The notes below the pieces were generated by a model. The model had not been told where the DNA came from, did not search any database, and saw nothing but the letters and a program-made list of their open reading frames with translations. Shown piece by piece: positions 43,383 to 55,040 of a DNA stretch of 64,000 nucleotides. The translations under genes and the position numbers were made by a program. Positions within the stretch are counted from its first letter, which is position 1, and each line of letters starts with the position of its first letter. Origin of the DNA: Pardosa pseudoannulata (Eukaryota; Arthropoda; Arachnida; Araneae; Lycosidae); NCBI GenBank assembly GCA_032207245.1, contig CM063502.1, positions 119,228,929 through 119,292,928 of the forward strand, read 5' to 3'.

Positions 43383-43671
43383 ACGTAATCTGACAGTTTT
43401 CGCAAAAGATCGCATTTTTCTATGGAGAAAAAGGAACTGGAGAAGTGTATAAAGAGATTTCAATTAGAGATTTCTTGGAATGTGGTAATTAGTAACTGCA
43501 ATATAGAGGTATACGTAATCCGCAAGGAATTTACTTCCTTATAATTTATACCAATATAATATTATTTTTAAAAACACTATTTCATAGAAAAATTTATATA
43601 AATAATCAAGAATATTAATTAAATTTAATGAAATGCTTGAATTAGATTTCTTTACCACAATCAGGTTATTT

Positions 43672-44416
43672 TTCTGTGATTTATTTATTTACTAAATTAC
43701 TAAACAAATACGAACTTTTTTCTTTTTAAATAATATGAATTGATGTAAATACTGCTGTGAAACGAACATTTATTATTGAAGAACAAAAAATTACTATTCT
43801 CCTTCTAAATGAAAATTAATTAAACTGACTATAGTCAGTTTAATTATTTAGTCAGTACTATAGTACCATAAAGAGTAACACTACACGGAAATAGCGATAA
43901 AAATTATAAGTCAAATTAATTTAATCCGAAGGAAAAAAAATAATGTATATCCCTTTTATATTATTTTGTCGTTAGTTCGTATCAACCGCATATATTTGTA
44001 TGTTTCGTTTTTATTGAAAATTACTAAACAAGCAAATTTTAAATATTATATATTTCAACATTCTGAATTTATATAAACACTACTACGAAATCAAGATTTA
44101 TTAATAATGAACAAATAAATGCCTATTCTGTTCAAGGAAATTAATTAAACCGACTATCACCATAAAAAGCCACACTAAAGGGAAATGATGATATAGGATA
44201 TGCCAACACATAATTTAATCATAAGAAAAAAATAATGCAGCTTTCTTTTAAACTATCTTTTCCCTTTGGATAAATTGTCTCATTTTGTGTATTATTTATT
44301 TACAGAATTAACTAAATAAACAAATATGAAATACTACCTTTTAAATGCTATGAACCTATGTAAACATTGCGACGAAACCAAGATTTATAAATAAAGAACA
44401 AAAAAATCCATCTTTC
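43672..44416 (+). repeat. local repeat family L: units 1 and 2 and the left part of unit 3
   Basis: Units start near 43672, 44011 and 44291. Each has TTACTAAA(C/T)AA(A)CAA, then a CTTTTTAAAT-like block, then AACCAAGATTTATTAATA-like, and then AATTAATTAAACCGACTA followed by CCATAAAGAGTAACACTA. Unit 3 is interrupted at 44417 by a MITE and resumes at 45594. Unit 4 is at 48366. Function is unknown. Confidence 0.75.
43817..43846. repeat. perfect 30-bp palindrome
   Basis: Arms of 15 bp meet at 43831/43832 around GACTATAGTC. In the sister units this place reads AATTAATTAAACCGACTA followed directly by CCATAAA, so the palindrome was made by an inverted, templated insertion in unit 1 only. Confidence 0.9.
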
Positions 44417-44420
44417 TTAA

Positions 44421-45589
<1,169 letters not shown>

Positions 45590-45593
45590 TTAA

Positions 45594-45960
45594 AGAAAAG
45601 TGAAGTAAATTAAACCGACTAGCACCATAAAGAGTAACACAGAAAGTGGGACTGCGATAACGGATGCATCTCCACTTAATTTAATCTCAAGAAAAAAAAT
45701 CATTATAGTTTTCTTTTAATTCATTTTTCTCATTTGGATAAATTATCGCATCAAAACTATATCTCATCTAAGCTACTGGCTTCTAAGAAACTCATATAAT
45801 CATAACTTGTCATAATTGTTTTTCATTTAGTTCATTTTTGAAGCAAAAGGATTTAATTTTGCTGAAACCTTTATCTCTCAATCATGACTCTTGAATCTTT
45901 AAAAGTTTTCGATTAATAACATCATTGATGTCTGCTAATGCCATTAGTTTAATTAGATTC
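45594..45960 (+). repeat. local repeat family L: right part of unit 3
   Basis: It resumes with AAATTAAACCGACTAGCACC and continues through CTCCACTTAATTTAAT, TTGGATAAATTATCGCATCA, ATCTCATCTAAGCTACTGGC and TTTATCTC(T/C)CAATCATGA, matching unit 4 at 48366-48860. Confidence 0.75.
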
Positions 45961-46982
45961 ATTCGTCGAGTGCACGGTAAAGCATTATATAGCTAATGAA
46001 AAATCCTAAAAATTGTATAAATGATTTCTTATATAAATTATAAACTATTTCATCTGTATTAGGGAAGCTTAATCTTTCATGCTTTGGGGGGGGGTAGTAA
46101 ATTTTACCTGCATTTTCAGTAAAATTGTTATTTCATTCGACGTCGTTATTTTTGGTATTTACTTACAAATTGGTGTTTTTTGCAAGCTTTTATATGCATT
46201 CATAAAACACTAATGAGTTGGGTTTTTATAATTGTATTTTCCTATAAAACACTAATTAAGACATTGATGGCTACTTAGTGTAACTCTAAAATACCTATAA
46301 ATATAAATGTTTCTTAAAATTGGTGAAGAAATTTAAACAGTTATACAAATTGCAGGACTAAAACTAAAATTATTGCTGATGAATTGTACTGGAAAATTTT
46401 AGATGCAAAATGTTGCAGGAAAATTGCAAAGGAAAAATAAAGAAAATAATTTTTCTTTTGAAGTCAACTGGCATTACATAGTTTCGTTAAATGTTTTAGT
46501 GATTTGGCTAATAAAAACTTTAATCCTTAAAAGCAATTCTAAGTAAAATTCTATTATTTGTAGAGAATTATTTTCATTTTTCTATTTCATTATATTTAAA
46601 TCTGCTCTGAGCATAATTATAGTTTCTGAATGTTTATATAAGATTCATGGTTGATGTTTTGGCCAATTCTAATCTTTATGAACACTAGTCGTAAATGTTC
46701 ACCAAAATTAATAACTTAATAATTCATTTACGATTTAAAGGAACATGTAGTTTCATATTGGCTAAATATATCTAAAGAAATCTTATATTTTGAATAACAT
46801 TTGATTATGTATTACATCCTATTATGATGCGAAAATTTATACTGAATTTAACATTATCAGATTCTTTATGCATATCAGTAGGAATATTTTACAATTTCGA
46901 AGATAAAATTTTTAAATTGTATAACTTGGTACTAACAGGAATTTCGGATATGTGATATGACTATTAAAGCCCGAATACTTAC
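45961..46982. other. AT-rich sequence, nothing recognised
   Basis: There is a short run of nine G at about 46085 and otherwise no feature. Confidence 0.5.
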
Positions 46983-46986
46983 TTAA

Positions 46987-47904
46987 CCCATATTGGACCG
47001 CTGTCCTATAAACAGGACAGTAAATAGAATTCCATTTAATAATAAAGTTATAAATATTTTCTGAGTGGATTTTATTTTAGGACCTTTAAAATAGACACAC
47101 TTTATCATAGTAATAAAAAAAACTAATAAATTAAAATATATTGTACTGGAAAATTTATTTTTAGTAACCCCTTAAAAATTGTCATTTTTTAATCATTAAT
47201 TTTATATTTATTATTATTTTTTTTTCAAACATAGTGATTTGGCTAATTGGGAGTATGTCTGGAGTACTTGTAGTACTCCAGACATTGGCACTATATTAGT
47301 GAGTAACGCTAGGTCCAGAAAACGGTATTATGACACCAAACATTTTATCCATTTTAACGATAATTCAATTGATCCACAAGATCGTTATTATAAAATTCGA
47401 CCTTTTTATGACAAAATCAGCATAACCTTAAAGCAATTTGGTATATTTTCTGAAAATCTCATCATCGATGAAAAAATGGTAAAATATTTTGGAAGGCACA
47501 GTTGCAAGATGTTGATGAAAAATAAACCTGTAAAATTTGGATATAAATTTTGGGTATTAGCATCCTACAACGAATATACTTTTTCTATTACCCCTTACCA
47601 AAAATGCCAGTTCAAGAACTGCAAAAGAGAAGCAACAACAGTGTGTTTAAAATGTAATGTTGGACTTTGCTTTGAATGTTTTCCCAAATTTCACCTATGA
47701 ATCAGCCTAATGCAAAGGAAGTGATATTTGTTAAATTTTAGTAGTGTATTGGACCGTTGGCCTAATTTTAGGACAGCTAATTACTTAAAAACTAAAATTT
47801 ATTTTTAAAATTTTGGTTTTATATGCTTGGTTACACCATATTAATATTATCGATAAAGTTTTAAAAATTTTCAGAAATATTTAGTTGGTGTGGTACAATA
47901 TGGG
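46987..47904 (+). mobile_element. internally deleted piggyBac transposon, family 3, copy 1 (918 bp)
   Basis: TTAA flanks both ends (46983-46986, 47905-47908). Terminal inverted repeats begin CCCATATTG(G/T)ACC. A subterminal near-palindrome CTGTCCTATAAACAGGACAG (47001-47020) lies by the left end and a related TTGGACCGTTGGCC with AGGACAG by the right end, possible transposase-binding sites. The body keeps a transposase frame with its centre deleted. An inverted relative is at 60518-61373. Confidence 0.92.
47239..47700 (+). pseudogene. piggyBac transposase with internal deletion (153 codons)
   Basis: The frame has no ATG at its start; it begins at a TTG codon in continuity with a deleted upstream part. 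Residues ~15-45 (TPDIGTIL...KHFIHFNDN) match the start of the DDE domain. FSENLIIDEKMVKYFGRHS carries the first catalytic Asp, followed by KNKPVKFGYKFWVLAS, a strongly conserved piggyBac block. Immediately after YNEY the protein jumps to the C-terminal cysteine-rich domain: CQFKNC, VCLKCNVGLCFECF and a final KFHL. The two later catalytic Asp residues are gone, so it cannot cut DNA. The frame is still open across the deletion point, so a DNA-binding-only product is conceivable, but no promoter or start codon supports it. Confidence 0.9.
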
Positions 47905-47908
47905 TTAA

Positions 47909-48365
47909 AGGAAAAAGTATCAAAAAACTGTGCAAAGAGATTACCGTGAGGAAGAATGAACTGTACCTGAAATCTAGATTTAAAAAGCAAGGGATTTAGA
48001 AGGGTTTTAAAAACATTTAGACATCTCTTTAAAATGAAATAATCGAGATGAAGAGAACATAAGTGCTGAAAAGTTATCAGCATTTCACATATATAATTTA
48101 CTTTAATAATCTTTACAATAATATTACCTTTATTATTAATATAGATTATAACTATAAATTAGATGTGAATTTCAGTTCTTTTTTTTATTGACATGTAAAA
48201 CATCTTTTGTATTGTACCTGATTCAGCTAAATATAGAAGCGAAATTATTTAATAAATATTAAATGACACAAAAGTAGTTTTTCATACAAATATTTATAGT
48301 AAAAATAAATATAGCTAATTAAAATTGATGACATACTTTATTTATGTCTAACAAAACTGAGAAAT
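47909..48365. other. AT-rich sequence, nothing recognised
   Basis: No gene or shared repeat is seen. Confidence 0.5.
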
Positions 48366-48860
48366 AATTTTTTTTATTAATTTCTTTATAAAATTACTAA
48401 ACAAACAAATAATAATTTTACTTTTTAAATGTTCTGAATTACATTAAACGCTGCTGCAAAACCAAGATTTATTAATAGCAAACAGAAAAAAACCTATTCT
48501 CCTCCAAAAGGGAAATTAATTAAACCGGCTAGCCCCATAAAGAGCAACACTAAAAGAAAAAAAAAACGGATAAAGGATATGTCTCCACTTAATTTAATTA
48601 CATGGAAAAAATCAATGTAGTTTTTTTTTTTATTATTTTCGCGTTTGAATAAATTATCACGTCAAATCTCTATCTCATCTAAGTTACTGGCTTAAAACAA
48701 AAGTAATAGAATCCTAGCTTGTCAAATTTACTTTATATTTAGTTCATTTCTCAAGCAAAAGGCTTTAATTTTACTTAAACCTTTATCTCCCAATCATGAT
48801 AGTAGGATCTTTGGAAGCTTTTTGATTAATAATACCGTTGCTGTTTGCTTACGTTATTAA
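48366..48860 (+). repeat. local repeat family L: unit 4
   Basis: It has the same landmarks as units 1-3, including AATTAATTAAACCGGCTA, CCCATAAAGAGCAACACTA, TCTCCACTTAATTTAAT and ATCTCATCTAAGTTACTGGC. It is uninterrupted, and so shows the empty form of the site where the MITE sits in unit 3. Confidence 0.78.
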
Positions 48861-49176
48861 TTAGATTCTTTTTTGGAATGGATATGGAAATATTATATTA
48901 CTAATTAAAATTTTAAAGATTACATAATTTGTTTTTAATACCAATTATAAATTACTTCACTTATACGATCATTAATTGTAAAATTGCGAAGCAAAAGTTA
49001 ATCACTTGATAGTAGTTCAATCACTGATTTTAGTAATATTTTTTTATATTGGTAAATAAAATATAAAAAAATAATTCATTTTGAATAATTTAAAATTTTA
49101 CCGTCGATTTAATAAATAGTTTCCATCTTCAATTAATCATAGAAATGCAAATCTAATCATCATTGCATCTGATCCT

Positions 49177-49259
<83 letters not shown>

Positions 49260-51029
49260 ATCCAAAAAACACTCATTGTGAATTACAGTGAATTTATAGC
49301 TATTAATTTCTTTAAACATCACAACAGAAAGATTATTTCATGATTAATAATAAGGTAATTTATCTGAAATGAACAACTTTTATAAAATCCTATGATTCTT
49401 AATAGAAACTACAATCTGAATAAAGGAAAATTCAGAATATGCAATCATAAAAATGAAGCACTTAAAATGTGTAGACACTGTTTAGATAGATTGCACGGAT
49501 AATAGTTAATAAATTTCGTTTGTTTGTTTTATTTATAAAAAATTAGGATGAAAAGCAATATTTGTTTGTTTTTACTTTAGTGGTTGTATAAATAACTCAT
49601 ATTATCAATAGTTTATTTATTATTTGTTAAAAGTAAATAAACTATATACAGTGTATTTCATCAAATATATAAAGCATATCATATGAAAATTAATAATAAT
49701 AGTAAGAGGTTTCGATCTTAAAATCTATAACAAAAGTTTAACTAAATCAACAGTTTGTTACAACTGATTTTAGGCTCTGGTTAACAGAAGATGTTATTCT
49801 TAAAATGATTAAAAATTATAAAGGAAGTAACGCTGATAATGTTTGAAAATTGATACATTTTGCTTGAAAATTTATATATACCTGGAGCATAGTTATGTGC
49901 AATATAATTTATGAGTAAGAGAATAAAATGTAAAGAAAAAATGGGAAATATGAAATATGTATGAAAGAAGAAAATGTAAAATGCTAGTAGAAACATTTAT
50001 TTTTACCTCCTAGAAACCGTGGATTGTTTGTAAATTGCAAAAATTATACTAAATTGCTTTTGCAAATAGAAAAATAAAAATATTTACAAAAAATAATGAA
50101 AAGGCATTTTGAAAAGTACTATAAGTTTAAATGTTTGCATAAAATTATAATATAACAACATATATTGATTTCCATTGAAATATTATATATTTTAAAACAA
50201 AAGATTATATATCTATTGACGGAAGTATATTTTTTGTGTTGTCTGTTAAAAAATATGTTCTAAGCTGTCAAAGAAATTTATTGCTTAGCAAGACGATACA
50301 AGAAAATAGGAGGTCTTTTCCCTGTAACTCGACCTAAATAAAAGACCGCCTACAGCCAGGATTCTTTTGAATGAAAATATTTGGGGCTTACTTCAAAAGG
50401 AAATAATAAGCCTGTAGATTAATAAGATAAAGATCTGTTACAAAGTTACTACTTGACTTTCCCCCTATTATTTAAAAGTTATAAATAAATTGCTAAACAT
50501 TAAAAAAAATCCAATTTATTTTGAAACTAACCAACATTAAAAAAATAATTTATTCGTCTTTGAATATTGAGTGATGGCGGGAGCCTGTTTAGCAGAAGTG
50601 TACAACGAAGATTTGAAGTTATCCTCTTGATATCAGTGCTAAGTTTGTGTTTTAGCACTTATTTTAAAACAATTCCACGTTTATTCACAGGTGATGACCG
50701 AATAACTAAAACATTGGTATCGAGGTTTGAATGTCCAACAATCAGTAAGGTTCGATTTTAATTAGATGATCCCTGTCAATTTCCACTTCCTGCTACACAA
50801 AAATTAACTATAGCTATCAGTACAAACCTAAGGCTCAGTTTGATCTTTGGTTATTCTGACATCTAACTAACAATGTTTTAACGTATATGGCAGTTTAATA
50901 TTACTTACAAATTTCATTAATATCTGATTATATATTAATGTTCATTCTTATAGATTAAACTATAAGGCCTTACATTTGATGTAAAGGGCCAATAGTGCAA
51001 CAAGTTAAAAGTCTACGTTACAACAGGGG
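48861..51029. other. AT-rich sequence with one (AT)n tract
   Basis: A pure (AT)n tract lies at 49179-49257. No coding region is recognised; a 64-codon frame at 50567-50761 has no domain I know. Confidence 0.5.
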
Positions 51030-51400
51030 AGATCCTTTCATGTGGTCATATACTCCATTCTCTATCAAATCAAATGTATCAGCAGCACTGGTCTTTCTTA
51101 GTTTTTATGAGATGTAGCACAAATGTTAACCCAAATAGGATGTTGGGAGGAGCATCCACTTCCAGTAAAACTCTTTGAAAGGGGTTACTTCTCACGTCTC
51201 CGGGGACCAAGTACCTTCTTGTTGGTGATGAGATCCTTTTTCTGGTCACTGTGAGATGCAGTACAATTGTAAACTCGTTACCATAGAAAACTTAAAGGGA
51301 TACAACCATTTCCCTCATTGGTGCATACGACGCAACGGCAATCAGATATTGAAACCCGCAATCCCATTTCGTCCTCAACCAAAAAATATATCTCATCTCC
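51030..51400 (-). other. GC-richer island, possible SINE-like repeat
   Basis: The block differs in composition from its surroundings. On the minus strand it has two related pieces, GTACTGCATCTCACAGTGACC and GTGCTACATCTCATAAAAAC, about 140 bp apart. No clear A/B box pair or target duplication was found. Confidence 0.25.
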
Positions 51401-54400
51401 TAATCATATTGTATAAATTCTAAACTTTGACATAGATATTTGTATAATATTGTAAGTACTTTTTTTTCAATCATTTTTGTCACATCTCTGAAGCGATAAA
51501 ATGTTTTCTTACAAGTCATTTAAAGGGATAAATAATTCAGTGATTACTTACAAATTAACTTAGTTAAATAGAATTTCAACGTATTCTGCTTAGATAACTT
51601 AAATCTTATAAAAGAATACACGAATAAATAGTTTTGCGAATTGATAGCGTAAAATATCTGTTTATAATTTATTTATAGTTATTCTAATTTTTTCTATAAA
51701 CATAACACACGTTTCGGACATTGGTTTTGAAACTAGCATTTGTGGATCTAAGTTCCTTGAGTAACAAAGGTATTTATGCCATTTAAATAATAACTTATAG
51801 TGTAGTGGGTACAATTAACCCCTCTCCTTTTATGATAGGTGGCGGTAGGAGAGCCATCTAGTTTGTTTTCCAGAGCACCAGTCACCTCTCTCAGTGTGAG
51901 CGTTGTATACGTTGTTGTTTGTGTACTGTGCTGTGGACCATAGCGAACGAAATATTAATGGATCCTAAAAAATAGACTAATTATTTCACAATGCCTTTTC
52001 GAATAAATGAGTCTCGTCCTTCTACAATCGTCTATTACGCTCACCATTAGTAAACTATTTTTTTCTCACAGTGGCTGTATATTAGTATTTTTTTTAAATT
52101 ATCAGACAGTAGTCAGACTTAGGAATCACCTCGTTGTACTTCGATGATCGGGTAATACCACAGGGAATTGATTTTCATTACCATTCATTTACATTAAAAG
52201 ATTACTTTTCTTACGATGAGGTCTTATATAGACATGATACCAGAAAGAAATAATAAAAAAGCTTTGAATCTCAGGGGTTCATCCAGTGATGGAACTAATA
52301 ATCAAGCAAATAGGTTCCCCGTATTGCAAAGGAATACCTAGCGTTGTCCAGTATGAATCGGTAGAGCCGCAGAACAGTCATCGTTCTTCTTAAAATCAAC
52401 CAAACTGCACACGTGAGAGAGAGTGAATAGTGACATAACTTAGTAATTGTTTTATTTAAATTTTTTGTAAATTTTAGCCATACTCCTAGAAAAAGGATTT
52501 CGTTTCATCCAAGAGACCATATCTCAGCTCAATCAGCTAAGATATTCTAACAAGCTTTCCTTTTTACACCCATAAGTCTCAATACTCATCAAATGTTTTT
52601 CTAACAAGGCTTATTATAAGCATTATTTACAATACAAAGTACACCTATATTTCCAGTCAAGTTTATAAATTGCACAACAAATAATTAGGATGGCTCTAAA
52701 ACTGCAGACAGTTTTGATCAAAAGGTTATTTTCTATAGTTATGGCATGTTTTGATCTTTTACAAGCTTTTAAAGCAGACCATCAAAATAGCTAATGTGAT
52801 AATAAATCTTTATTTCTTATCTCCAAATAAATTCTGGTTACGAAAATAATTCTCCCTTAATCATTCCCTTTATAAGCTATTAACCAAAATATAAATGTGT
52901 CATACCTCTATCTTATCTGCAGAACAACATTCCTACGTTTCCAGCTGATTGAAATCTTAAAATTGCCTCAGAAAGTCATTAGACATTAACAGGATTAATC
53001 AACAGTGATTGTTAAAAGACATAAGGGAATTTTAAAGAATCAACTGGATTAAACGAGAAACAATCCAGTAAAGAGAATATTAAAATATGCATGAGGAATT
53101 TAATTCAGCTCTAATTTTATAAAGCACTATTAAGGAAAAGTTCTTAGTGAATGTTGAGTAGACTAACACTCGCGAAAAATTCTTTCTCTGTTCCAAAATA
53201 AGTCTATGATTATATTTCAGTAATTCAATATAAAACAAGGAATGAGAACAAATTTTTTATACAGCTGCACATCACCAACACAATATTATTGTGCAAATAA
53301 GAACTAGAGAAGTTAATTCAAACAAATTCAACAAATTAAAGATACTAGGAATTTATTAAATACATTGACTTATGTTTGTTTTCTTACATTTATATTCTCC
53401 ATTCATTTTAAATCAGATTTTAATAATCATTTTAAAGTAGCTTTCTCCAACAACACAAATAAAACATACGACAAATTTTAAATTGAGTCTCCGTACATTA
53501 GATTATTCAAAAGCGATATGTTGCAATGATACTGCGTAACTGACTTTTTATTTTTTGAACTATTCATAAATTTATTTACAAATCAATCTCATTTATGCCT
53601 TTCTTTCATTTTTGTTATTAAAGGCTTATGTAATATTTCCAACTAACAAAATATTTTAAAGGAACTTTTAACATCCCAGATTCCTTATAACTGTGCTGCA
53701 AACTATTTTCTTACTTTCAATAAATTTTCTTTTAATGCTAAAATTTAATTATTTTTATATAAGTAAAAATGATTAAAGTCTTTACTATTTATTATTTCCT
53801 GGCACAGAATAAATAAAGCATTGGGATCGCGATAAATTTCGATTTAGAAAGAAATATGTACGTAAAGTTTCAAAATAACGATTATTAACACTACAGGTAT
53901 CCGCTAAATGACAGAACTTTAGTCCTACTCAAACAAAACTGCAAGACGTAGAAACGAAACTTACTTTGAATCTTGAAGAGTATGAACAAATGATAATTCT
54001 GAAGACTCATACAAAATGATAAAAAGGTGTACAATATAATTAATAAGCAAGTCATGTAGTGTCCATATCAGATTTTTTATATATTAAAATCCAAAGTAAT
54101 GTGCATCTGGTCGAGTGGTAAATGAAAATGATAAGAAAAGTAAGCTTTGTATTGCCATTTGTCAGAGATTCTGTAAGCACATTATGTTAAGGTGAGAAAG
54201 TCACATTAAAAAGACTGTAGAATAATGTGTTTTCAACTGTTACAAAGAATTACATCAGTAGACTTCCTCACTGCTATCAGTGAGCTATCTACGGTATTTC
54301 CAGAGTCCTCTCTAGCTTCGACCCTGGATGAATAGATCGTGTTTGCCACCTCCAACCCTGATGAGTGAATGAGATCGAAGGAGTGTTTGTCCCCTCAGCG

Positions 54401-54527
54401 CAATTAACCTGATAATACAGACAAGGAAGGCATAGGAAACATCGTAATCAGAGACTGATTGCACAATTTTTAGTGGTCGATCGACTCCATCTTCACTGGT
54501 ATCATTACACTAGATTTGCAGCACTAA
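51401..54527. other. no gene recognised; scattered GC-richer islands
   Basis: Islands at about 51800-51960, 52120-52440 and 54240-54480 have more balanced composition and may be old repeats or exons. None has an open frame with a domain I recognise, and none has a second copy in the window. Confidence 0.4.
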
Positions 54528-54661
54528 GGGCCAGTCTTACCAAAGTCGTTTAACTGCTAAACGTGATTAATCTCTGTTTAAACGGAGACTTGCTTCTCAT
54601 CATTGGTTGGCGATATGGGTTAATCGCAGTTAGCCATTAAACGACTTTGGTGAGACAGCCC
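54528..54661. mobile_element. small palindromic MITE (134 bp)
   Basis: Nearly the full length folds on itself. The left arm starts GGGCCAGTCTTACCAAAGTC and the reverse complement of the right arm starts GGGCTGTCTCACCAAAGTC, both going on to GTTTAA. TAA adjoins both ends (one base of slack at the right), so a 3-bp duplication of the PIF/Harbinger type is possible. It has no coding content. Superfamily is not assigned with confidence. Confidence 0.8.
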
Positions 54662-54854
54662 TTAATCATGAACTAAGATTGTGTAGTCTTGGCCAAACTA
54701 ACAAAATATTGAAATAGATCTGTAATGATGTTCAAACGATAAGCTCTAAAATAAACTATCATCCATAGTAAGATTTCTCTCATTTATATCTTCCTGCGTC
54801 TATTTTACTTAACCATCTACATTTTCTCAGCAGACCTAGTTCATTGTTTTGCAT

Positions 54855-55026
54855 GCCGAACTCTTGCCGATTGGTTAGGGCGCTGATCGTCGATACCGGA
54901 GTTCGTGGGTTCGAATCACACTATGACATGGATGCTCGAAGCAGTTCGGAATCGTCTTTAAGCAGTAGGTCCCAGTCTCATTAGCCCTAGTGTGCAAAAC
55001 AATAGACCGTAGCGCTCCAAGTCAAA
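54855..55026 (+). mobile_element. tRNA-derived SINE (172 bp) with target duplication
   Basis: Flanked by a 14-bp direct repeat with one mismatch, TCATTGTTTTGCAT (54841-54854) and TCATTATTTTGCAT (55027-55040). The head has an A-box-like TTGGTTAGGGCGCTG and a perfect B box GGTTCGAATC at 54908-54917, the internal RNA polymerase III promoter. The body contains TTTAAGCAGTAGGTCCCAG and ATAGACCGTAG, shared with the fragment at 3289-3378. There is no long poly-A tail. Confidence 0.85.
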
Positions 55027-55040
55027 TCATTATTTTGCAT

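Noticed and set aside
50567..50761. Possible small host gene (64 codons), and similar short frames at 39595, 56557 and 61993
   Set aside because: No recognisable domain, no splice-site or conservation evidence available, and length within chance for this composition.
54860..54920. Functional tRNA gene
   Set aside because: The B box is perfect but the cloverleaf is incomplete, and the unit has a SINE body and a 14-bp imperfect target duplication.
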